Shown piece by piece: positions 34,930-48,037 of a stretch of DNA of 64,000 nucleotides. The stretch covers positions 71,523,491 through 71,587,490 of the forward strand of contig JALGPY010000003.1 in NCBI GenBank assembly GCA_023055425.1, written 5' to 3'. Position 1 is the first letter of the stretch. Every line of letters starts with the position of its first letter. The stretch is from Linanthus parryae (taxonomy: Eukaryota > Streptophyta > Magnoliopsida > Ericales > Polemoniaceae). The notes under the pieces were generated by a model. It saw only the letters and a program-made list of their open reading frames with translations. It ran no database searches and was not told where the DNA came from. Both the position numbers and the translations under genes were made by a program.

Positions 34930-37810
34930 AAGTCAATCTGGTGCATCATATGTCTGTTGATCTAGCGCGACCCTCATACCTATGCTGTGAAAGGTAAGAG
35001 AGATATCTACCGGTACTTTGCATATGTTCACATTTCCTCCATGGACAATAGAATGAGATAGAATCTTCTGAGTATGTGCATCTGATGTAGCAATATACTC
35101 AGTTCTCTGTGTTAGAATCAGTGACTGAATCTTTCCTGGGACCTTCCCAGCTCACAGTCTCTCCCATTAAGGCAAAACACAAAACTTGACTATAATCTGT
35201 AATCGTATTTATTATATTGGAAGTTCGCATCACTGTAACCCCTTACAGTGACCTCGTCCTATCCTCCATATATCAATAACTAATTCTTTAGTTATTCTCA
35301 AGTACGTAAGGATAATTTTGATAATTATCCTGTGACGCTCACCCAGATTTGACAGGTATCTTGGTGTCATACCATATGACATGTCTGGCCTAGTACAAAA
35401 AATGGCGTATCTCGTGAATCTTATTCATGCGGTCCTTCACAATCTAATTGGAAGGAAAATTAGCCTTCGAAAGACTAATTCCATGTGACATAGGTAGAAT
35501 CCATATTCTTTGCATGTTGAACCATTTCAACACCTTTGCCAATATATGTACTTTGCCTTAAGCTAAACAACTTTCTTGATCTATATCCATAGATCTTTCT
35601 AGGTTGTTTCGCCTAAGTTCTTCATTGAAAGGCAATTCCCCACATAAAAGACCATAAATATAACTGTGCTCCCACTAATCCTCTTGTAAACACAAGCTTT
35701 ATCTTCATTCTTGATGGAATCAAACCCTTTGATTGTATCATTTAATCGAAGATTCCAACTCAAAAAGCTTTCCTCGATTTTTAGATAAATCGTTGTAACA
35801 TACACACCATTTGGGCATACTCTAGATTGAAAAATATTTTATTGGTGTCATACACATCCTCAAGGAGGTTTCTATATCCATCTGCCAAATTCTGCAAGCT
35901 ACAATTTCAAGCAAGATGCGAATGGATTTAAGCATCGCAACTGGGGAAAAAGTTTTGTCGTAGTCTATACTATGAACTTGCAAGAACCTTTAACCACCAA
36001 CATTCCCTTAAAAGTAATAATATTACCATCCATATCAGTTTTCTCAAAACTTCACTTGCACCTATGGGTCTTACCCTTTCAGGTGTTCAACCAAAGTCCA
36101 TACTTTTTTGGTATACATGGATTCCACTTCGAATCTCATGAAACCAAGCCATTTTTAGAGTCTAGCCCACTTGTGGCCACATCATAGGTTGTTACATAAT
36201 CAGTTTATGAGAAATCCATTTTTATCTAGCCCCCTGACGTATCCTACCTTACTTACAAGGTTCTTGAATAACTTGGCAGGCTGCTCCACAACATCTTGTG
36301 ATCCTGCTCATGTTCCATCAAAAGATTAATGTTTTGTTGTGGTTCTTGAACTCTTTCAAGTTCTACTGTCCTCCCACTATTTGTTTCAGAGAAAATCTAT
36401 ACCTAGAAACACCGCAGTTCGAGCAACGAACAATTTTTGTTCTTGATGGATTATAGAAACAATGTCCCTTTCAGGATATCCCACAAAACATTTTTCCAAC
36501 TAGAGTCCAAGTTTATCTGTAAACGCCTTTAAATAAACTCCATAACCCCAAATATTTATGAATGACATACTAGGACACCTCCTAGTCCATATCTCATATG
36601 GTGTTCTTCATAACTGATTTAGATGGAACAAGGTTAAGGGAAAAAAATCGGTAATTAGAACATTTTTCTCCAAAAGGAAACCTGAAGTTCTGTCGACACA
36701 TCATGTACCCAACCGTTTCCAACAAGGTTCGATCTCTCCTCTTAGACGCGCCATACCCATGTGGCTTTCTAGGTGGAGCGAGTTTGGATCTTATCCAACA
36801 GTCCTATAGATACTTTTCAACTCTTGGATTTTAGTACTTTCCTCTACGATCCAATCGTAGAGCCCTAATATTTTTGCCAAGCTGGTTCTCTACTTCATTC
36901 TTGAATTCCTTGAAATCTTCAAAGGATTCTGATTTGTCTCTTCATAAGATAAACAAATCCATATTCACTGAAGCCATTAGTAGATATGATAATGTACTGA
37001 AAACCATATTCAGCACTTGTGCTTAGCGACTTGCATACATCAATATGTATGATTCCCAAAAGATCATATCTTTGCCCAATAAATAAGAGTTCATGTCTCA
37101 TAAAATTCAAAATCAAAATGATTCTTGAAATCCATCCATATGGAGTCTAGATATGTATTTCTTATTCATGTGGCCTAAACTACAATGCCAAGGATAAGTG
37201 AGGTTCATATCATTATATGCAAACCTCTTGGTATTAATGTCATAGATGAAGTTATCATGATCAAGTATATACAATCCATTAGACAAAATTACATTACAAT
37301 AATGCATATCAGAATAAATGGAACAACATTTGTCCTTTATAATGATAGAGAGTCTTTCTTGTCCAAACAAGAAACTAGGATAATGCTCCTACTCATCGCA
37401 GATACATAATCATTTTTTTCTTATTCATGAATAATTTTAAAAAGGTAGAGATAATTTCATACAGCTAATTCAGCAACCCCTTGCTTCATTTCCCTAGGTG
37501 TAGGTTTATTTCTTCCTTTCCAATTGTCTACATCTCTTGAGATCCCCCGCATTTCTATAAAGGTGAGATCCTCATTTAGTATCATATACTCATGATGATA
37601 TGATATACACATTGACTTCTATAAAAAAAATACCTAAATTGGAATTCATAATTCCTTTATTATTTCCTTCCAGGTACCTTAGGCAGTCTCTCTTCCTCTA
37701 CACCACCTATGGGACTTTAAGGGAACTTGGTTTTAGCAACAAGTTTTCTTTATACCAGTGGGTTCGGCGCAAACCTTTTGCCCTTACCCATGCTGTTAAC
37801 CATTAACATG
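34930..37810 (-). pseudogene. Element C pol relic
   Basis: On the minus strand, pieces corresponding to element D appear in reverse order: an RNase H relic at 35090-35170 with EYIAT; the RT frame 35805-35599, with DTIKGFDSIKNEDKACVYK and VFYVGN (catalytic YVDD lost); the N-terminal RT part at 36180-35900 with MYTKKVWTLVE and DYDKTFSPVA; integrase at 37116-36919; and the GAG-pre-integrase segment at 37370-37113, with IKDKCCSIYSDMHYC and SNGLYILDHD. The gag is mostly missing: homology fades near 37800. Dozens of breaks; no expression expected. Confidence 0.78.
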
Positions 37811-40121
37811 TTTTTTCTTAGCCCTTTATGCGTGCTTTGTTTAGCGATTCTCAATCATATTGAGTAATTCACATTTGAACAAAATTATAATTGCATTCAA
37901 TGCAATTATCGGTCCAATTGGGCGAACAACTAATTATTCTTTATCTATCTCATAGATAACTCCAAGTCTCTAAGCTTTCAATCCCATTGAAGCAACTGTT
38001 GTGCTTAACCTCTTGCTTCAGCAGTCACATATTACTAGCTTGTGTCGTCGCGTCATATTTCGATGAATCAAGTCGCCTTGATTTGGCAAGCCCGAACTCA
38101 TTCTATCTTGATCATGACGAGTGCTAAGCAAGAGAGTGCAAAGTGGAGCAACACTTCAAACATTTCATGTCTAGCTTGCTCTTTGAAAGAGCTTCTTTTA
38201 ATGTATGATCATATCGTACACCTCCATGTTTCTCATCTTGCTCCCAAAGCTCAGAGTTTATGGCAGCTAACACGAGGCAAGTGACATCAAAAGAACCATT
38301 CTTTGATGTTCCTTACATTAAGTTTTAGCGTGTTTTGGTAGTCGGTGGGAAGAGAATGTTCGGCGGTGTACATCATTTTTCTTTTAATTTGAGAACAACT
38401 CTCATTTTTATACCAGTCTAGAAAACTGATTCCAGATAACTTGTTCTTCTCAAGGACATAAAGTCGCGTTTTGTTTGTTTAAAGCCATAGGTATTCAACA
38501 TAAAAAGATCATGCAAAATATTGACACGTTGTACTATATTTAATAAGGACTAAAATTTAATATACATAGGTCCCACTATTTTTCTCGGATTAAATAACCC
38601 TCAATATTAATACGAAAATTATCGTATATTTTTTAGTGGGTCAAGATTCATATTTCACTTCTGTTTGAGCTTGATTTGGCAAGTCATCCGAAAATTAGTT
38701 ATTTAAGTAGGAACAATTCCAATAGCATCCCATGCAACTCTTTGTTCAATTGGGCAAATAACTCCTTACTATCTATCCCATATATAATCCCAATTGGTTA
38801 CCTCTAGGCTTTTAATCATATTAAAAATAATCTAGTTGCGTCCAACCTCTTACAGCAACAATTGCACATTACTTTCTTGTGACATCGCATCACATCATGA
38901 TGAACCAAGTCGGCTTGATTTGGCAAGCACGAGCTTAGTGAATCATGATCATGATGAGTGTTTAAGTAACGAGAAGGCAAAACGCAATATTTAAGTTTGA
39001 GGGATTTTTTAATTTAATTTAGGTTTTTTTTTTATCCATATCAACTGATCTACTTATTTGGGTTGGGCAATCCCGAAATAAAATATTTGGGTTGTTTAAT
39101 CTTGTTACCAATTTTCATGGATCATCCATACACCAACAATAAATAACAAGACAATAAATTAAACAACTACAAACAATAAATTAAACGTGATATGGATATG
39201 ACCTCTATACTAAGATATTTCCAAGCCAATGAAAATATCTATGAACCCTAAAATAGCAAGCTCATCTCCATGTGCCTCCATCTTTTAGTTCATGCTCCAT
39301 AGCTTTGTGGAATGTCGCCATCTTGTAGTTTCTTCTATTCATTAGGCTTCTTCATCATGTCTTGACTATCATCTACTCTATCTAATATTAGCAAGCATCT
39401 ATGATAAATAGAGAGATCTCACAACTTGAGAAGAAGACCGGCTCGCAGGCCGTAAAATCTAATTAACTATTATATTAATTATTACAATAAAAACAAACCA
39501 CAAAATAAAACAGTCACAACATCCACACGTAAGGCCATATCTAACCCCCATGCAAATAGCACATAAACAGTTAAAATCCAATTTAACGCGCTTGGTCATT
39601 TTTTAGTTGATTTTTGAATGAACTAGGGTCAAAATGGTCCTAGAGGGCCCACCAACACTTTGGTCGAACCCCTATTGGACCGCCACGGGCAACGGGCCGA
39701 CCGGCCATAGGCCGCACGGTCCAACCCTGTGCCTAGGCGGTGGCTTGCTTGGGGCGCAATGAAGGGGAGGGACTATCCCTAGGGGGCCGAACCTCTTAAG
39801 AGTTGTTTCCAAAACAACTTCTTCCTTTTCTTGTTGCGCAATTTAGTTGTTTGCAAATTTAAAATCCCTTTTACAATTTGTGCTCTAACCCTAGTTTTCA
39901 AGATCTAAAATTACACATCATATGTGATCCAAATTCACTAATCCTTACATCTTATGTAATATTAGATATTATTTGGTTGAATCATATTAAAAGTTTCATC
40001 AATATGCTTAATTATTCACTTTTACGCGATAATCAACAATTAAGGTGTGAAATTAACATAAATGTAACACATATACCACGTTATGCTCTACAACCTGCGG
40101 CTCTGACACACGGTAGGTTTT
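37811..40121 (-). other. Element C leader region with internal duplication
   Basis: Non-coding. Two similar blocks, about 37850-38160 and 38690-38960, both contain AAGTCG/CCTTGATTTGGCAAGC and TCATATTTCGATGAATCAAG-like phrases. Element D has this block once (about 58850-59130). GGCCGTAAAATCTAATTAA at about 39450 matches TTAATTAGGTTTTACGGCC near 58360 in D. Confidence 0.6.
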
Positions 40122-40934
40122 TGATACGGATGCGCAGTGGAAGAAACAAAATAATCATGCGTTCAAGACCCTCCAAGGATCACAAAGTCTAGAACTCATA
40201 ACGGTAAAGGAGAACATCAAGTACCTTGTTTGTCTCCAGTGATGACTTCACTCGTGAAATAGTATTCACGTCTCTATGGATAGTACACTCCTAGGATTGA
40301 TTCCGGATTCTCCACACCTTTGTGCTGGCTAGGGATGAATTAGGAAGAAGAAGAATCACGCAAACCGGAGCAAAAAGAGAGGGGCGACACCCTCCTTGAG
40401 GCCGACAGGTAGAGGGGTGGCACTAGGGGTTCGACCCTCTAGTGTTGTTCTCTCTCCTTCCTTTGTTCTCTCCTTGTGTTATAAAAATTATGAAAACAAC
40501 CTAGAGAAACAAGCTAGGAGTGTCCTATATATAGTCTAACAACTTCTTCTTAACTATATATTACCTCCTCTCCAAATCATGTCCATACACGAATTAGTCC
40601 AACATGAAAATTAGTCATACTAAGTTTGCAAGTAGTTGCGTATTGATCCTTCTATTTAATTAATCATATTAATTAATTCCCAAGTCCGGCCTAATCCATT
40701 AGGTGTGTGACCCCATAGGTTTCTACTAAGTTGGTAGTAACAATTACTAACATGGAGAGGTACCTAGCAACATATCCACGCCACCCAACTAATAGAAATA
40801 GTCATTCGACAAACCTTGTGACTAATGTTACCGCATTGTACTATCCCTTTTTCACCATATACGGATTGAAAATGAGACATAAAAGTCATACTCATATATC
40901 CAATCCATAGTTTATCGATTCTGGGAATAGTCTT
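40122..40934 (-). repeat. 5' LTR of element C, partial
   Basis: 813 bp aligned with the inner part of 33530-34912. It stops at GTCTT (40930-40934), immediately before the LTR of element D. Confidence 0.82.
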
Positions 40935-42355
40935 TGTTGGAATAGATGCCCTAGAGGCAATCTGATATTTAGTATGAACATTGTTATTGGCTAGAATATT
41001 CATTTGTTATATACTGTGATATTTAATATAATTAATCCTTACATAAACTGTGTTGTTTATCTTAAATATCCCTAGTCCACTATATTGATTAATAGGACGA
41101 TCAAATATAGACTAGTATGTGTGTAGATTGATATGGAGGTATCAAGTATAACACATGGGTATGCATTAAGGGTAATGGCATATTGGATTGACCCACAACG
41201 AGAAGGATACATTAGATTATGTTAAGTCACAATCGCTTCTCGTAGTGCTAATATAATTTCAATTCTTAGACTTGAAGTCACTAGATACTCTAGTTGTGAA
41301 ATATCGTGCTTTGATGTTATCAAACGTTACACCGTAACTGGGTAATCATAAAGGTAGTTATCGGGCATGTTAGGAAGCAAGCTTAGAGATTGTAGTGATG
41401 TAGATAGTATTTGTCCCTCCCACATAATGGGTGAAAATATCCACGGCCACTCGAGGGATGAGGCTTATTGAATGTCTGGCCAGACTCAGATAAATACATA
41501 TGGAGATATTGATGTTATCTGCTTGCATAAGCATATTCCCAGGATCGAGAAACTATGGATTGGATATACGAGTGTGACTATTTATGTCTCGTGTCCAATC
41601 CGGATATGGAGACAAATGGATAGTGAAATATGAGATATTGGGCACAAGAGGTTTGTCGGGATCACTGACTAATTCTGTTAGTTGGGTGGCATGGATGTGT
41701 TGCTAGACACTGCTCCATGTTAGTAATAAGTTACTACCAACTAAGTAGAAACCTATGGGGTCACACGTCAAATAGAGTGGAACCAGATTTGGTATTAATT
41801 AATATGATTAATTAATAAGAAGGATCATCGTGCAACACCTTGCAAACTTAATAGGACTAATATGCAAGGAAGGGACTAATCCAAGTTCATGTAGAACTAG
41901 GAAGGACCTTTATGTAGTTAACAAGGAATTGTTGGACTATATAAAGGAGGCTCTAGCTTCCTTCCCACTTAATGTTATTAGACATAACACAAGAGAGTGG
42001 GAGAGATCAAGAGAGAGAAAGAGAGAGCAAGAACAAGCTAGAGGCCGAAGCTCCTAGCCGTCCGCCCCTTCCCGTCGGCACAAGAGATGGTCGAAACCCT
42101 CTCTAATTCCTTTGGTTGTTTGATTCCTTCTTCCCTCTTCCTCCGGGCCAAGCTATCACTTGAGAAGGAAGAATATAGATCTCACCTCTAGACGTGGATA
42201 AACCATAGAGACGAGGACATTATACTTCGTGTGATCGCCCAAACCAAAAGGTACACAATTACTATGTCTCTTATCATGTTATGATGTCTCTTCCTGTGAT
42301 CCTTGGTGGGCTTTGAGTAGGAATTAAATTTTGTTATTCCGCTGCGTTACCTACA
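40935..42355 (+). repeat. 5' LTR of element D
   Basis: 1421 bp, TGTTGGAATAG to TTACCTACA. It differs from the visible 3' LTR at several positions per 100 bp in the first part, so D is considerably older than B. Confidence 0.88.
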
Positions 42356-42369
42356 TCGAAACCAGACAG

Positions 42370-42382
42370 TGGTATCAGAGCC
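42370..42382 (+). other. Primer binding site of element D
   Basis: TGGTATCAGAGCC, complementary to initiator tRNA-Met, lies 14 bases after the LTR. Element C has the same spacing. Confidence 0.85.
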
Positions 42383-42436
42383 AGGTTGTAGTGCATAACA
42401 TGATTTTATGTTTTACAATTTTAGTTTATACACCGT

Positions 42437-43062
42437 TGTGCACAAGAGATTCCGGCAGGGAGACCTCCGTGTACACCGTGTGTAGTGGATCAAGGATCGC
42501 ACAGGAAGAGTGGGGTTGTGTGTAGGGAGAGAGTAAGTCAATAGCAATGTCAGAGAGAGAGACAGAGGTTTGGCAGAGCTTCCGCGTATGGCAGTGTGTC
42601 CTCCTTTGTATGGAAAGGTTGACGATCTATATATACTGGAGAACATGACCGTTGTAGCGTGGTTAATGCGCCCATTAATGGCGGCTTAATTAGCTTAACC
42701 ATAACGGCACGTCCGTCCGAGTATATAGGGATCGTTAGAGCACGTGGTGCGCGAATACCGGAACCGTTACGAGGTTGACCGGGTTTGACCGGATTGACCG
42801 GGTTTATGGAGCTCGTGCCATAAATCTCTCAAAACAGTTACTAAAGGTCGCGTGCGGGCTTGGCTCGCACGCGACAGGGCTTACTCTAGCCTCCAAACCA
42901 CAAGATCCCTACAAGTCCCGTGCAGTGGTATGCGAGGGCTCTGTCTCGCAGCCCCCACATGGATCAGCTCGGCTGGTGATCCAGTGTGTATGGAGCACAA
43001 TATGGTGTGCTGGATGGCTGCCACGTGGCCAAGATTTGTCATGTCAGAAAGCAGTATCTACA
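42437..43062 (-). repeat. 3' LTR of element B
   Basis: On the minus strand it runs TGTAGATACTGC to TTGTGCACA. It differs from the other LTR at about 42632 (T for C), 42732 (T for C) and 43037 (T for C). A TATA-like stretch, AGTATATATAG, lies mid-element on the minus strand. Confidence 0.95.
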
Positions 43063-43750
43063 TTAGCCCCCTTTCTGCGCGTGAAGACTCATAGCCGTAT
43101 AGACTTCCATGCGCGGAAACCAACATACGCGTCTCCGCCACGCACCAATTCAAATACGGGTAGATTCAGCCCCCGTGCGTGTCAATATGACCTAAAACCC
43201 CTAGAGTCGTGTCGTCTGACCTTTAGGGTTTTAGGCGTGACGTCAGCTTGTCCTGTGATTGCGCGATTCGACGGTGACGGTTGCGATTCGACTATCGAAA
43301 GGACGCAACCCTTCATTGTTTTGGATAAATACCTTGTATCCCCCATTATTGCAAAGCATCACTTCTTTCTCTTAAAGTGAATGGTACCCGGAGATCTTCG
43401 AGAGCAGATCCAGATAATCAATCACCAGTTCAGAACTGCAAATCGTATTCTTCAATTGTGCATATCCAAGCAGGCTTCAAGAAAACAAGGTTGGCCTCGT
43501 TTACTTTTGATTTAAGATACCAGTGTTTGCCTTGAACTGCGTTGAATCTGTAAACCCATGAAATTTGTGAAGAGGCTTTGATCTTTGAACCCGCTTCGTT
43601 TTAATCTTTCAATAATATTGGATCTTGCAACTCCCCAATTTCTGAAATCGATACCGGAACTGTTCGTCTTCCTTTGCATAGATCTTGAATTCCAAAATTC
43701 AAACTGAAGTGTGGTATTTCTCCCCCCTTTTTTCTTGCTCTTCCACAGAA
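43063..43750. other. Polypurine tract of B and upstream region of the antisense gene
   Basis: The minus-strand tract AAAGGGGGCTAA (43074-43063) primes plus-strand DNA synthesis. The remaining 670 bp should hold the promoter and leader of the plus-strand PMD-type gene. GATAAATACC at about 43323 is a weak TATA candidate. There is no coding region. Confidence 0.6.
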
Positions 43751-46700
43751 ATGGCCAAGACAAGAGTAACCAGACCCGTCAAGGAAGATGAAGAGATACC
43801 CGACCTTCCGCAGGCCTTGTGGCGAAAAGCCCCCTTTTTAGGCGGCAAAGATTTCTACCATGCGAGGGTAAAGGCGAAGAGGATGCCTGATCCTGTTCCA
43901 GTTGAGCGATTGCTGACGCTGACTCGCCCAGTTAACTCAGCCCTGCTCGAGTTGGTTGGTTCCGAGGATGTAGTTCGATTGGGGATCGAGAATGGGCACT
44001 TCCCATATACTGCGATTTCTACTCACGCGTTCGTCCAGAAATTGGACTATATGGATGAGTGGATTGACCACGTGTTGGATCATCACGCTGTGACTCTTAA
44101 TGAAGCCGGCGTATACTTTGCTATCCATGCTATGAAGGGTGCTGCCGTGAAGTTGGATCAGTCCATGCTTCTAGACCTTCTGTCCCGTTACTCGCCTGCG
44201 ACTCATACGTTCCATTTTGCTGAGTTCGAGGCTGCCCCGACACTCGAGGACGTTCAAATGCTGTACGAGCTTTCCCCCATGGGCGAGTTGGACCCTCTGA
44301 GTCCCTTGAGGACATCTGCGGAGATTGCCTTGTACACGCAGATGGAGGAATGCCTAGCAGAGGTGAAGAAAATCTCCACTCGGTGGACTACTACGAAGCC
44401 TCTTCCGAACTGGCAGTTGGTCGATACGTCTGCGAAGAATACCTGGAACAAATGGTTGCAGTACTTCTTCCGAGACTATGCGAATAGCAGCATCACTAAG
44501 AAACTTCTGAGTGAGGACCCAGAGGCCGAAAATTACGTAGAGGGCAAAGGCTATCATTTGACCCTTTGTGCTTTTCTCTGTGCCTGGCTGTCGAGGTACT
44601 TGATTGATGGTCACCCCCATGACGGAGTCTTCTACCATGTGTTGCCACTTGCTGTAAGGCTCGCTCTTGGCCAGAGAGTCGCACTCGGACCCTTGGTCTT
44701 GGGCACGCTGTACTATAGGCTTGATCAGCTGGTTCTGGCTATGAGGGAGTCGCGTGGCCGCCTCGATGTACTGACTTTTGTCAATATTTCCTTTTTGACA
44801 ATGTGGGTGTTCGAGCGCTGGCCGTCTTATGCTCCAACTGCTCTCCAACTTGACAAGTGGTGTCCCCCAGGCGAGACAGAAGCACGCAACAGCGGAAGAG
44901 CTGCGAGATGGTTCGGAACAGGCAACACCAAGTGCGTTTGGAGTTTGATATGCGACAAACGGAAGGAGTTTACTGCCGGGCCCTATGCCACGCGCATTGA
45001 GAATGTGCGATGGTTCCCAAAGCTGTACCCCTCTAAAGGCATGGTCTTTTCAGAAGAGCTTCTCTTTGAAGGGAGACCTCATTTTCATGAGCGCTACCGC
45101 GAGTTCTTTTGCTGGTGTCTGCGAGGTTCCCTTCCTGCCCTTGCAGAGCATATTCGTGAGCTCGCGCCGAAGTATGAAAAGCTTACCGTGGACGTTGACC
45201 CCACTCGAGTTTCTCCTCAGTTTGGATTTGATGCGGTGGCCCCATCAATCTGGCCCCAGTCCATTGTCAGAGGATGCTACAAGCGCTTGCTAACAAAGGA
45301 GTGCAAGACGGTTTTCATGAACAACCTTCCTTTTGAGCAACCTGCGGGAACCCGCAAGGGTGGTTGTTCCCAGAACTGGCTCGCATACTGGGTTGCCCAG
45401 CAAACGAGGATTGAGACGGAGTCGGCCGCGCAGCCAGGTAGATCTCCTTTGATTAAAAGGAACTCTTTTCCGTTTCGCCCCACTTGCAGTCTGAGCGAGT
45501 CTGAGTATGGTTGCTACTCACTGTGGGATCGTGAGAACCATTTGTGCCCTGATGTCATTCTGAAGGAGCAAGTCGCCGCAATTAAGAAGGGCGATACGCA
45601 TGTCGTCAGATATAGCAAGGCATTTGCTGAGGTAAGCAATTTCTCCGCGTGCATTTAAGCTTCTTGATTTCCTTATGCTGACATCTTTACTCTGTACGGT
45701 TGTAGTGTCATGTGCGGCGATTCGCATCTGGCGATCGCTCCAAGTCATTGGTCAACGCCATCGTTGCCACCAGGAGAGAAGGGCAGTCGTTCCGGCTATC
45801 GTGGAGGATGGAACCTGAGCTCGAAATGAAGATTCGCGCGGTCATGAATGCTTTTGCTGACTCGCTGATAGACAATCCTCCGGCTCCGTCTCCTCCTGGA
45901 GATGACCCGTCTCCTCCAGTGACTGCGGCGCCAAGAGTGAAGAGACCTAGGCAAAAGGGAATTACGATTTCTTCCCCTAGGAATGCCCCAGCTTCTCCCC
46001 CAGTGAGGTCCCTTTCTATCAAGGACAAAGGCAAAGGTCGCATGCCCAGCAAGGTGCGGAAAGATCTCGCAGTTGAGACCTTTGTTCCGTTCAATCAAGA
46101 GGAAGAGGAAGAGAGGCAGGAGCCCCAAGCGAGTGATGAAGAAGAAGTAACAGTTGTGATGCATGAGGAAGAATCAGGAGGTACCTCCGTCGCATTTCCT
46201 TTCCCGTTATCGTAACTTCTTTGCACTTCTTTTCTTTAAACCAATTGGGTATTCGCAGATGATGATGAAACCATTGGTGGCCTTGTGGCCAAGAGACAAA
46301 AGAGAGATGCCCATTCCGGCATTCCAGATGAGCCCATAAGCGAGGACGTTCTTGCTGAGTCCCGGAAGACAGCCGCGGAGGCTGCTGAAAGAAGAAGGCG
46401 GCGAGAGGAAGAGGAGCTCGAGCGTGTGAAACAGCGGAGCCTCGAAGAGCAGCATGTTGACGACTTAGTGCGTCCAGTTGGCGAGGAAGACGAGCTTCCC
46501 GAAGAAGTGGCTCCTCATGCGGAAGAGGAAGATGAGGTTCCCAGAGAGGATGCAGCGGCCTTGGAGCAAGTCCAAGCAGACTTCGAAGAGATCGCAGGTG
46601 GCGATAAAGGTGAGATCTTCAATCTCGCAGTAACTTATAGAGATGTTATTGTGGGTGCGTTAAAGCATGGTGTGTCAAAGGCTGACATTCGCCGTTGGTT

Positions 46701-48037
46701 AGTAGGCAAATGCGGAGAACCCTCAGGTAACTATTTGAGTGATACGCACGTACTAGGCTTTAGCAACTTAAGGGAGAATCATGACTGGTTTATTCGCATC
46801 CCAGGTCACGCTTCTCTTAAAGACCTGCTTAGTGAGGACACACTGATAGGGCATGGTTCCACGTCCTTAGTGTATGATGAGGATACCTCAATCCCACCTT
46901 CGCGTGGAGGTGCTTTCTCTTAGCTTTAGCAAAGATAGCAAAATAACTTATAACGCAAGTTACCTCATGTCATCGCATTCTAATGTCGCAGGTTATGCTG
47001 AGGAACCTGAGCTGGAGCGGAGAAGTCAGCCTTCTGCGTCCTATGTTCCAATTCCGAGCTCCCATACCGAGAAGCCCGTCGCAACTGCTGACCACGCGGG
47101 TGAGCCTCTTGAGGACATCATCGAGCTTTCCGACGATGCTGGAGCTGATGCTGTGCTGATGGACGAAGATGTCCATGCTAGTGCTGAGGAAGTAAGGACG
47201 AGTGCTGCTAATGTTCTCGCATCTGAGAGCGTCCTTCGTCAAGCGACTTCGGCCGTCCCTTCGCCCCCGGCGATGACTGAGCCAGAGGCACCTATTCCTG
47301 CGTGGAGCATTTGGGGCTCGCAGGTTGGGAATGCAGTCGCAGCTGGTGCGGCCTACATTCTTCCTCCCGACTACGAGAGATTGGAGCTCGTAGCTGATAG
47401 GAGAGCTATGGAGCGAGGGCAATCTTCGAACGACCCGGCAGCCCGCATTCCTTCCCTTCATGGGATTCTGGAAGGAACTGGTAAGTAGAGCTTTGCTGTT
47501 CGCACGTTGCATTATTCGTTTGCGAGTTTTGATATCATAACTTATTTTGACGTCTCCTCAGGTTTGAAGCAAACCGATGTAGACTGGGTGGTTCGAATGC
47601 GTCTCAGGTACCCCCGATCGTTTGTGAGATCTCTGGAGATCGGGCCTTTTGACAGGAGGCTGTTCCTTACTGAAGCCATTTGGATTTTGGAGCAGCTATC
47701 TGCGGCTACGCCCGCGACCATTTCGGTCCAGAGTGCTGAATTGCTATGTGGCATGTGCCAAAATCTCGTGACCAAAGTCCAAGGTAGAATGGGCTTCAAG
47801 TTTCTCAAGGACAGAGTCACGCTGATTCGCGCAGCCATAACTTTGAAACTCGGTCACCAGAATCTCGCAGTTGAGATGCAGAAGGTGGAGCAGCAGAAGC
47901 AAAAGGTTGATGAAGCTCTGAAGCTGTATCATGAGATGAATACTAGGTGCGAGCTACTGAAGCAAGAAGTGAAACAAGTGGAGAAGCTGAGCGAGCAGTT
48001 CGAGCCCCAAGACTCCTTAATCAAGAATCTGCTTTGA
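43751..48037 (+). CDS. Antisense PMD-type protein of element B (five exons, 1262 aa, intact)
   Basis: Exons 43751-45631, 45706-46180, 46259-46726, 46992-47480 and 47562-48037 sum to 3789 bases with no stop. All four introns (74, 78, 265 and 81 bp) are GT-AG and phase-consistent. The start CACAGAAATGGCC (MAKTRV) matches the start in element A. Residues about 20-400 are a plant mobile domain: KAPFLGG near 26-32, LNEAGVYFAIHAMKG 116-130, ATHTFHF 150-156, APTLEDVQMLYEL 162-174, FERWPSYAP further on. The middle is Pro/Ser-rich with basic KRPRQKG, then acidic; the last exon looks like a coiled coil. PMD proteins include Arabidopsis MAIN and MAIL1 and many transposon-borne copies; their biochemical role is unclear. 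The gene runs against gag-pol and converges with pol. Confidence 0.85.

Larger units (their letters stand above)
33530..40934 (-). mobile_element. Element C: copia retrotransposon, decayed, 5' LTR split by element D
   Basis: 3' LTR 33530-34912, interior 34913-40121, and partial 5' LTR 40122-40934. Both LTR pieces start TGATAC on the plus strand and align until ATAGTCTT (34328-34335 and 40927-40934). At that point element D interrupts the right copy, so the rest of C's 5' LTR should lie beyond the right edge of the window. A degenerate initiator-Met primer site (GTGTCAGAGCC on the minus strand) lies next to the 5' LTR at 40099-40109. The LTR and proteins resemble element D. CGACC precedes the left end. 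Confidence 0.82.

Noticed and set aside
42775..43380. 201-codon plus-strand frame across the LTR of B, and its copy at 57479-57796
   Set aside because: Lies in LTR sequence, is repeated only because the LTR is, and loses its frame outside it.
46727..46923. Exon 3 of the antisense gene extending to the stop at 46921
   Set aside because: The donor CAG|GTAACT at 46726/46727 matches the donor in element A, and splicing to 46992 keeps the frame into conserved downstream exons.
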